A program made the position numbers and the translations under genes. Below, in pieces: positions 58,109-64,000 of a stretch of 64,000 bases of DNA. The first letter of the stretch is position 1, and every line of letters starts with the position of its first letter. Origin of the DNA: Kribbella kalugense. GTDB lineage: Bacteria > Actinomycetota > Actinomycetes > Propionibacteriales > Kribbellaceae. Where the stretch lies: contig NZ_SODF01000002.1 in NCBI RefSeq assembly GCF_004365875.1, positions 992,001 through 1,056,000 on the forward strand. Reading direction: 5' to 3'. Below the pieces are notes generated by a model, which made no database searches, was not told the DNA's origin, and saw only the letters and a list, made by a program, of their open reading frames with translations.

Positions 58109-58119
58109 GCTAACACGTC

Positions 58120-58140
58120 GGGGTTTCCTTAGGGAACCCC
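58120..58140. promoter_or_regulatory. HxlR operator 2 (GGGGTT-t-CC-TTA-GG-g-AACCCC)
   Basis: A 21-bp palindrome with one mismatch pair, sharing the TTCC.T..GGAA core with site 1. It lies 19 bp before the HxlR start, so it should be involved in autoregulation. Confidence 0.68.
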
Positions 58141-58158
58141 AATTGCTAGACTGATTCC

Positions 58159-58611
58159 ATGCAGCGCACAGACTTCAGTGAGATGGCGTGTTCGATCGCG
58201 CGGACGCTCGACGTGATGGGTGAGCCGTGGTCGCCGCTGATCCTGCGGGACATCTTCGTCGGGATGTCGCGGTTCGAGCAGCTCCAGGCGGACCTCGGGA
58301 TCTCCCGCAAGGTGCTTACCGAGCGGCTGAACCATCTGGTCGATCGGGGCGTGCTGGAGCGCCGGCCGTACGACAAGCGCCCGCGCTACGAGTACGTGCT
58401 GACCGGCAAGGGCCTGGAGCTGATCGACGTACTCATGGTGATGGTTGCCTGGGGCGACAAATGGCTGGCCGGCAAGGCGGGACCGCCGGTCCTCTACCGG
58501 CACCACGCCTGCGGCGAGATCAGCCATGTCGAGCTCAGCTGCTCGCACTGCGGCAAACCCATGCACTCCAACGATATCGACGTACTGCCCGGCCCAGGGG
58601 CGGCTGCCTAG
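58159..58611 (+). CDS. HxlR family transcriptional regulator
   Basis: The 150-residue protein has the HxlR winged helix: CSIARTLDVMGEPWSPLILRDIFVGMSRFEQLQADLGISRKVLTERLNHLVDRGVLERRPY. A zinc-like C-terminal patch with HHACGEISHVELSCSHCGKPMH follows (four cysteines and histidines that may bind zinc). HxlR proteins respond to aldehydes, quinones or oxidants. Divergent from the reductase operon with two operators between. Its stop overlaps the convergent kinase gene by 4 bp. Confidence 0.9.
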   Translation: MQRTDFSEMACSIARTLDVMGEPWSPLILRDIFVGMSRFEQLQADLGISRKVLTERLNHLVDRGVLERRPYDKRPRYEYVLTGKGLELIDVLMVMVAWGDKWLAGKAGPPVLYRHHACGEISHVELSCSHCGKPMHSNDIDVLPGPGAAA

Positions 58612-59438
58612 GGGCAGTAGTGGCGGAACACGTCGAGATCGCTGTCCAGGCGGGCGATCCGGTCGAAGCCCCAGATGTCCACGCCGGGTTGATCCAGGTT
58701 GTGCATCACCCGGGCCGACATGTCCCGAAGCCCACGGGCGAGCAGGGCGAACTCGAGGTGATCGGAGTCGAGGTCGTCGGCGCCGTACGCGTCGAGGAAC
58801 CCGACGAGCTCGTTCCCGTCGGCCGCGACCCACACGTCGTACTCGCGGGGCCCGATCACGGCGTTCTCCCAGTCGAGGATCGCCGCCACTTCACCTTTGT
58901 CGTCGATCAGCACGTTGAGCCCGTGGAAGTCCGTGTGACACACGACGTCCCGCACCGGCTTGTCCTCGAGTCGCGCACGGACGCCGTCCAACCGCGTGAT
59001 CGCCGCGGCAACCTCGTCGGCGCGATCTGCGATCCACGGGTGCTGCAGGTGCCGGCCCAGGGTACGGATGTGCGGCTCGCTGAGGTCCGGTCGCGGAAGG
59101 GTCAACCGTGCCGGCGTCTCATGCACCTGCCGCATCGCCTGGGCGACGACTCGCCAGTCGTCCCACTTCGCCGTACGCCCTTCTATATAAGGAAAAACGG
59201 CGTACGCCCGGGTGCCGGTCGTCGCGGACAATTCGCCTCGCAGGGTCCGCCGCGGCTCGACCACTGGCAACCCGAGCGCGTGCAACTCCGCCAAGAGGTC
59301 CAACCCCACCGGCTGCTCGCCGGCCTTCCACACCTTCACGAACCATTGCCCGTCGGCCACCCAGCCGTCAGTTGCGAACCCACCGGGGTGCGGCTCGAGT
59401 GCCGAGACGGTCAGTCCGTAGTCGCGTTCCAGGTCCAC
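58608..59438 (-). CDS. Aminoglycoside phosphotransferase (APH) family protein
   Basis: The 276-residue protein has the full APH layout: GGFATDGWVADGQWFVKVWK (lysine), VFPYIEGRTAKWDDW hinge, the catalytic loop VVCHTDFHGLNVLIDD (HTDxxxxN) and AILDWENAVIGP (metal). Family members phosphorylate aminoglycosides, homoserine or other small alcohols; the substrate is not predictable here. In contrast to the gene at 18666, the N-lobe is complete. Confidence 0.87.
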   Translation of the reverse strand: MDLERDYGLTVSALEPHPGGFATDGWVADGQWFVKVWKAGEQPVGLDLLAELHALGLPVVEPRRTLRGELSATTGTRAYAVFPYIEGRTAKWDDWRVVAQAMRQVHETPARLTLPRPDLSEPHIRTLGRHLQHPWIADRADEVAAAITRLDGVRARLEDKPVRDVVCHTDFHGLNVLIDDKGEVAAILDWENAVIGPREYDVWVAADGNELVGFLDAYGADDLDSDHLEFALLARGLRDMSARVMHNLDQPGVDIWGFDRIARLDSDLDVFRHYCP

Positions 59439-59453
59439 CCGCGCATCATCACA

Positions 59454-60674
59454 TCACCGCTGGGCGGCGAGCATGCGGATTACGGCGGCGTTGACCAGGA
59501 TCAGGATGAGTGCGGAGAAGAGGACGAGCGCGACCTCGGCGGGGAGGAAGGCGATGCCCAGGCCGATCGCGAGTACGGGGATCGCCAGCCCGGCGTACGC
59601 GATCAGGAAGAGCGCGGCGAGGACCTCACCGCGCGAACTCGGGTCAGCCAGCGAGGCTGCGGTAGCAACAGCGCCGCGGAAGACCAGACCCACACCGGCC
59701 CCGGCGACGACACCACCGATGACGAAGAGCCACAGGTTGGGGATGAGCCCACCGATGGCCACGCCCACCAGACCGACCGACATCGCGACCAGCCCGAGCC
59801 GCAACTGCTGCGGACGCGACAAGCGCACGAACACAGCCTGACTCGCCGCCCCCGCGATGAACACGGCAAACGTCACGACGCCGGCGAGCAGGCGCGAGGT
59901 GTGATGCAGGACGCCGGCCAGGAACGTCGGCGCCAATGAGGTGAACAGCCCGAAGATCGCGAACGCCGCGAACGCGCCCATCGCCGACGCGAAGAAGAGC
60001 GGACGAGCCGACGACGGCAAGGCCACCCGCTGCGGCCGGTACGCCGGTCGCTCCTCCAACCGCTCCACCGTCTCCGGCACCAGCGCGATCCCGATCGCGC
60101 TGAGCAACAGCAGTACCAGGAAGATCTCGTACGGACGCTGCAACGGCGACGACACGTACTGCGCCAGCAGTCCGCCCACCAGCGGACCGAACGCGAGCCC
60201 ACCGAGGTTCACCATGCTCGAGATCAGCGCGGATCGGCTCGGGTCCTCCCCCGGCCGCGCGATCTGCCGCAGCTCGGACAGATGCGCGGTCGCGGTCGCA
60301 GTCAGTACGCCGACCCCGACGCCACAGATGAACCGCGCAACCAGCAGACCAGGCACAGCCGGCCAGACCAGGAAGATCACTGCCGACAGCGCTTCCGCAA
60401 GTACGGCGAGCAGCGCGACCCGGCGACGGCCGAGCCAGTCGCTGACATGTCCGGCCAGGTAGAGCGACGCCATCACGCCGACCGCGTAACTGGCGAAGAT
60501 CACCGTGATGACGTACGTCGGGAACCCGTCCCGCTGCTGGTAGATCGCGTAGAGCGGAGTCGGAATCGTCGAGAAGGCCATCGTGGTGAGGAAGGCCGCC
60601 GCGATCACCCAGAACCCGGGCGCGTGAGCGAAACGGATCCGCACAGCGGTCCGCGAAGACGTCATGGTGGACAT
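59454..60674 (-). CDS. MFS transporter
   Basis: The 406-residue protein has twelve membrane segments, the loop motif LAGHVSDWLGRRRVALL (G-x-x-x-D-x-x-G-R-R) and GVGVGVLTATATAHLSELR. It is a drug/metabolite proton antiporter. ATG at 60674 or 60665; both lie close to the divergent LysR gene, 82 bp away. It is the likely target of that regulator. Confidence 0.9.
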   Translation of the reverse strand: MSTMTSSRTAVRIRFAHAPGFWVIAAAFLTTMAFSTIPTPLYAIYQQRDGFPTYVITVIFASYAVGVMASLYLAGHVSDWLGRRRVALLAVLAEALSAVIFLVWPAVPGLLVARFICGVGVGVLTATATAHLSELRQIARPGEDPSRSALISSMVNLGGLAFGPLVGGLLAQYVSSPLQRPYEIFLVLLLLSAIGIALVPETVERLEERPAYRPQRVALPSSARPLFFASAMGAFAAFAIFGLFTSLAPTFLAGVLHHTSRLLAGVVTFAVFIAGAASQAVFVRLSRPQQLRLGLVAMSVGLVGVAIGGLIPNLWLFVIGGVVAGAGVGLVFRGAVATAASLADPSSRGEVLAALFLIAYAGLAIPVLAIGLGIAFLPAEVALVLFSALILILVNAAVIRMLAAQR

Positions 60675-60719
60675 GTTTCCAGCGTGCCGCGCGACATCTA
60701 TCGAGTCCAACGAAAGTTC

Positions 60720-60749
60720 TTGCACGCTCTTATCGCCAAACCCGATAAT
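60720..60749 (+). promoter_or_regulatory. LysR gene promoter with overlapping LysR-type operator
   Basis: TTGCAC (60720-60725) and GATAAT (60744-60749) are 18 bp apart. An inverted repeat TTATCG-N7-CGATAA (60730-60748), containing a T-N11-A core, covers the -10. The transcript would start at or beside the ATG at 60757. The site should bind the LysR protein and also affect the divergent MFS gene. Confidence 0.72.
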
Positions 60750-60756
60750 TCGGGCT

Positions 60757-61662
60757 ATGGACAGTCGGCAGCTCGAGTACTTCGTCGCCGTCGCCGAGGA
60801 ACTGAGTTTCACCCGGGCGGCGCAGCGCGTGTTCACCGTGCAGTCCACGGTGTCGGCCGCGATCCGGGCTCTCGAGTCCGATCTGAAGACGACACTGTTC
60901 GACCGCTCGACCCGGCGAGTGGTGCTGTCGGCCGCCGGCCAGGCGTTGTTACCCGAGGCGAAGGCCGCACTTGAGGCCCTGGACCGAGCCCGGGCCGCGG
61001 TCGAGGAGGCCTCGTCGGGGTTGCGCGGCAGCATTCGGATCGGAACGCTCGCCCGGCTCAGCCTGGTCAATATGGCCGAGCTGCTCGGTGCGTTCCATCG
61101 GACGTATCCGCTGGTCGAGATGCAGGTCGCCACCTCACCGACCGGCTCAACCGGTCTCGCGGACGACGTACGCCACGGCCGGTTGGACGTCGCCCTGCTC
61201 GGGCTGCCGAAACCCGAGCTGAGTGGGCTCGACGTGCGGGACATCGCGACCGTCCCGTTCGTCGCACTAGTGCCTGCGTCGCATCCGCTGGCCGGCCATA
61301 CGGCTGGAGTCCGGTTGGAGGAGCTGGCCGGCGAGCGGTTCGTGGACATGCCGACCGGCTTCGGCAACCGGAAGATGGTCGATCGCGCCTTCGACACGAT
61401 CGGGACGCCGCGGCGGATCCAGGTCGAGGTCCCGGAGCTGACCACGATCCCCGACTACGTCCGGGTCGGGCTCGGCGTGGCCGTCGTACCCGATCTCGAA
61501 CTGCCCGAGGAGCGTGGGGTCGCGAAGCTGCCGATCAACGGCACCGACCTGATCTGGACGTTGTCCGTCGTGACGCTGGCCGGACGGCGACCGAGCAGAG
61601 CGGTGACCGCCCTGCTCGATCTGATCGGCGACTCGACAAGCCCCGAGGGTCCGTACTTCTAG
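60757..61662 (+). CDS. LysR family transcriptional regulator
   Basis: The 301-residue protein has an N-terminal winged helix (LEYFVAVAEELSFTRAAQRVFTVQSTVSAAIRALE, residues 6-40) and a periplasmic-binding-like effector domain beginning GSIRIGTLARLSLVNMAELLGAF. It controls the divergent MFS exporter in all likelihood. The ATG at 60757 is 7 nt after GATAAT, consistent with a leaderless mRNA. Overlaps the convergent SRPBCC gene by 4 bp. Confidence 0.92.
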   Translation: MDSRQLEYFVAVAEELSFTRAAQRVFTVQSTVSAAIRALESDLKTTLFDRSTRRVVLSAAGQALLPEAKAALEALDRARAAVEEASSGLRGSIRIGTLARLSLVNMAELLGAFHRTYPLVEMQVATSPTGSTGLADDVRHGRLDVALLGLPKPELSGLDVRDIATVPFVALVPASHPLAGHTAGVRLEELAGERFVDMPTGFGNRKMVDRAFDTIGTPRRIQVEVPELTTIPDYVRVGLGVAVVPDLELPEERGVAKLPINGTDLIWTLSVVTLAGRRPSRAVTALLDLIGDSTSPEGPYF

Positions 61663-62489
61663 TCGATCCAGATCTTCCAGTCCGAGAGCTCGCTGAAGCG
61701 ACGGAGTGCTGCGACTCCGTACAGCCAGCCGGTCCAGGCGCCGTACGGCGGGTTGGTCTCGTCGAACCCGCTCATCACGAAGGTGAGCCGGGTCTTGCCG
61801 TCGGACTCGGCCAGCTCCCAGGTGCTGATGCCGCCCGGACCCCAGTCCATCGACATCTTCCGGCCCTCGACCAGGTCGACGATCTCCACGCCCGGGCCGG
61901 CGTCGAACCCGCCCATCGCGAACCGGCCGCCCTTCCGCGGGTCGATGTCGACCGGGTACCCGAACCACTCCGACGCCTTCGCCGACTCGGTCAGCGCCGA
62001 GTACACCTGGTCGATCGGCGCGTCGATCAGCGCGTCACCCTCGAACGTCGTCGAGGTGAAATCCGGCCGGGTGGTCAGCTCGCGCCCCTCGACGTGGTCG
62101 ACGAGGTTCGCCAGCGCAAGCGACCAGAAGGTCTGGAGTACGCCGCGGATGTTCGCGCCGCTGATCGCGTCGGCGAAGTCGAAGTGGGTCTGCGTCACCT
62201 TGATCACGGTCGCGTCGTCGCCGTCGGACGTGAGCGTGATCTCGGACGTGGTCTCCTCGCCGCCGAGTGTCCACGCCAGCGTCAGCGTGCTTCCGTCGTA
62301 CCCGAGGACCCGCTGGTGCGGCGCGTCGCCTTCCGGGATGTAGCGGCCCCAGAACTCGAAGGTGCCGGGCAGGTCGACGGTCGAGTGTTCGCCGAGCCAG
62401 AGGTTGAGGGCCTTCGGATCGGTGAGCGCCTGCCGGACCTCGTCGATACCGGCCTTGGCGCGTGCTTTCAGAGTCAGCAGTTCAGTCAT
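61659..62489 (-). CDS. SRPBCC/AHSA1 domain protein, tandem domains
   Basis: The 276-residue protein has two AHSA1-like units: VRQALTDPKALNLWLGEHSTVDLPGTFEFWGRYIPEG and a second, IDQVYSALTESAKASEWFGYPVDIDPRKGGRFAMGG, each with the W-x-G-like lipid-pocket pattern. Members bind hydrophobic ligands; many lie beside ArsR regulators, as here. The ArsR gene overlaps its start by 8 bp, so they form an operon. Confidence 0.88.
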   Translation of the reverse strand: MTELLTLKARAKAGIDEVRQALTDPKALNLWLGEHSTVDLPGTFEFWGRYIPEGDAPHQRVLGYDGSTLTLAWTLGGEETTSEITLTSDGDDATVIKVTQTHFDFADAISGANIRGVLQTFWSLALANLVDHVEGRELTTRPDFTSTTFEGDALIDAPIDQVYSALTESAKASEWFGYPVDIDPRKGGRFAMGGFDAGPGVEIVDLVEGRKMSMDWGPGGISTWELAESDGKTRLTFVMSGFDETNPPYGAWTGWLYGVAALRRFSELSDWKIWID

Positions 62490-63045
62490 GGTCTTGGTCT
62501 CCCTTGGGGTAGCAGGCCACGGCGAGCTTGAAGGCATCGCCTTCACTGCCGCCGTAGCGCTCGAAAAGGTCCTGCAGCGTGCCGCGCAGGTCCTCGAAGA
62601 ACTCCCGCCGTCGGTCCGGTGGGACCCGGATCTCACCGGAAACCCCGATGGACGGCAGCTCCGGAGCCGACCGATCCAGCGCGGCGATGTCGGTCTGGAC
62701 CTCTTCCATCAGGTCCAGCACGTAGCCGAGGCTCAGCTCGTCGCGGGTACGGCGGAGTCCACCGATCCGGCCGACGAGCGTCGGGGACAGCCAGTACGAA
62801 CGGGCCGTCGCCTGGTAGATGCCCTCGCGGATGCCGCGCACCTTGCGCTCGTCCACCTGGGTCACCAGTCCCGCCTCGACGAGGCGCTTGACGTGGTAGT
62901 AGACGCGCTGCGGAGTCTGACCGAGCTGCTCGGCCACCTCGCCACAGGTGGCCGGCTCCGCCAGCCGCCGCAGCACCTCGATCCGCTGCGGCTTGAACAG
63001 CGCCTCGGCCTGTTCGAGCTGCTCCAGGTGCATCACGTCTCTCAT
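62482..63045 (-). CDS. ArsR-type winged-helix regulator
   Basis: The 187-residue protein has an ArsR/HTH_20 domain (ALFKPQRIEVLRRLAEPATCGEVAEQLGQTPQRVYYHVKRLVEAGLVTQVDERKVRGIREGIYQATARSYWLSP) with no ArsR metal cysteines, plus a helical C-terminal half. It is first in the operon with the AHSA1 protein and probably represses it. ATG at 63045; a promoter with canonical TTGACA is 10-40 bp upstream. Confidence 0.88.
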   Translation of the reverse strand: MRDVMHLEQLEQAEALFKPQRIEVLRRLAEPATCGEVAEQLGQTPQRVYYHVKRLVEAGLVTQVDERKVRGIREGIYQATARSYWLSPTLVGRIGGLRRTRDELSLGYVLDLMEEVQTDIAALDRSAPELPSIGVSGEIRVPPDRRREFFEDLRGTLQDLFERYGGSEGDAFKLAVACYPKGDQDHD

Positions 63046-63055
63046 CACAAAAAGA

Positions 63056-63084
63056 ACTTTGTACGTAAAAAATCTGTTTGTCAA
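63056..63084 (-). promoter_or_regulatory. Promoter of the ArsR-AHSA1 operon
   Basis: On the minus strand TTGACA (63084-63079) is followed after 17 bp by CAAAGT (63061-63056). The AT-rich stretch ATTTTTTACGTACAAAG between them is unusual for the region. The transcript would begin a few bases before the ATG at 63045. Confidence 0.6.
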
Positions 63085-63092
63085 TCGAGCGG

Positions 63093-63219
63093 CTTACATC
63101 ACCCGGGAATGTAAGTGCCGGGTCGGTCGTTGTACTTTGTGCTTCGGTGATGCGTCACCAAGCAGACACCCAAAGACCTGGGGGCCTTTGCTACGGATCG
63201 TCCGGCACGTTCCTGCCGG
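63093..63219. promoter_or_regulatory. Intergenic region with three short palindromes upstream of the sugar-ABC ATPase
   Basis: CTTACAT-N9-ATGTAAG (63093-63115), GGTGA-TGCG-TCACC (63146-63159) and CCGGCA-N6-TGCCGG (63202-63219) lie between divergent genes. The first two look like regulator sites. The last forms a hairpin 21 bp before the ATPase start, where GAAGGAAAGGAAG is the ribosome-binding region. None can be assigned to a named regulator. Confidence 0.45.
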
Positions 63220-63240
63220 CGAAGGAAAGGAAGCGCGACA

Positions 63241-64000
63241 TGGCAACTGTCTCGTTCAAAGGAGCCACCCGGGTCTACCCGGGCACCGACCTCCCCGCGG
63301 TGGACAAACTCGATCTGGACATCGAGGACGGCGAGTTCATGGTCCTGGTCGGACCGTCGGGTTCCGGCAAGTCGACCGCACTGCGGATGCTGGCCGGGCT
63401 CGAAGAGGTGAACGAAGGCGCGATCTTCATCGGCGACAAGGACGTCACGAACGCCCCGCCGAAGGAACGCGACATCGCGATGGTGTTCCAGAACTACGCG
63501 CTCTACCCGCACATGTCGGTAGCCGACAACATGGGCTTCGCCCTGAAGATGCAGGGCATCCACAAGGACGAGCGCGCTCAGCGCGTCCAGGATGCCGCCA
63601 AGCTGCTCGGTCTGGAGGAGTACCTCGACCGCAAGCCGAAGGCACTGTCCGGTGGTCAGCGTCAGCGGGTCGCGATGGGCCGCGCGATCGTGCGCAGCCC
63701 GAAGGTGTTCCTGATGGACGAGCCGCTGTCGAACCTCGACGCCAAGCTGCGGGTCCAGACCCGCACCCAGATCGCCGAGCTGCAGCACCGCCTCGGCGTC
63801 ACCACCGTCTACGTCACGCACGACCAGGTCGAGGCCATGACGATGGGCGACCGCGTCGCCGTGCTGAAGGACGGCGTACTGCAGCAGGTCGACACCCCGC
63901 TGAACCTGTACGACGGCCCGAAGAACAAGTTCGTGGCCGGCTTCATCGGTTCGCCGGCGATGAACCTGATCACCGCCGAGATCGTCGACGGCGGCGCGAA
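63241..64000 (+). CDS. ugpC: ABC transporter ATP-binding protein, MsmK/UgpC type (continues past window)
   Basis: The frame is open from the ATG at 63241 to the window end (253 residues seen). It has Walker A VGPSGSGKSTALRML (about 38-52), the Q-loop MVFQNYALYPHMSV, the signature LSGGQRQRVAMGRAIVRSPKVFLMDEPLSNLDAKLR, the H-loop VTHDQVEAMTM, and the beginning of the TOBE-type tail (NKFVAGFIGSPAMNLI). This ATPase energises carbohydrate uptake (CUT1) systems and in actinomycetes is often shared by several of them, which fits its lone position next to no permease in view. Divergent from ArsR. Confidence 0.92.

Overview
The window is high-GC DNA with dense, mostly short operons, GTG and TTG starts, many 4-bp start/stop overlaps and a strong C/G wobble bias. 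Together with families such as SCO6745-like, SARP/STAND, DUF3152, LCP and F420/PPOX proteins it points to a soil actinomycete. A Kribbella-like member of the Propionibacteriales is my best guess, by inference only. I saw no rRNA, tRNA, CRISPR array, integrase or transposase.

Layout. 1-470 is the end of a DinB-like gene. 471-1218 is non-coding and built from repeated palindromes. 1.2-11.7 kb holds a TetR/DCC/membrane-protein operon with two operators, an amidohydrolase, an ankyrin protein, a calcium/proton antiporter, a TetR/flavin-monooxygenase pair and the LysG/LysE amino-acid export pair. 11.7-13.6 kb is the most interesting part: a short structured RNA with a U-tract end, an Abi_2/AbiF HEPN toxin gene, and a translationally coupled metallo-beta-lactamase-fold gene of unusual base composition. 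13.6-25.5 kb holds SDR/TetR, EamA and MFS transporters (the MFS with an in-frame stop near its 5' end), a possible class II aaRS-like orphan, a PLP lyase/XRE/cystathionine-synthase/Lrp regulatory block, a flavin reductase with a near-perfect SoxR promoter, and a protealysin-like M4 protease.

25.5-42.8 kb holds a HelD-type helicase, unknown genes, an excalibur/M23 cell-wall pair, a two-component system, a SARP-STAND-hydrolase fusion, VOC and SDR enzymes, a structured non-coding patch near 37.3 kb, a DUF3152 protein and an LCP ligase. 42.8-64 kb holds a TetR/virginiamycin-B-lyase pair, UbiA, prolyl aminopeptidase-like and PhyH enzymes, a WYL regulator, a DrrAB-type exporter, a secreted metzincin, AraC, HxlR and LysR regulators with visible operators, an ArsR/AHSA1 pair, and the start of an MsmK/UgpC-type sugar-ABC ATPase.

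Two sequence-level themes run through the window. A family of 81-93 bp palindromic elements sharing CGGACC ends sits immediately beside stop codons. Several genes, mostly regulators, have a -10-like hexamer only 6-8 nt before the start codon, which predicts leaderless mRNAs. Much of the gene content is regulator-plus-target pairs for detoxification, export and antibiotic modification.
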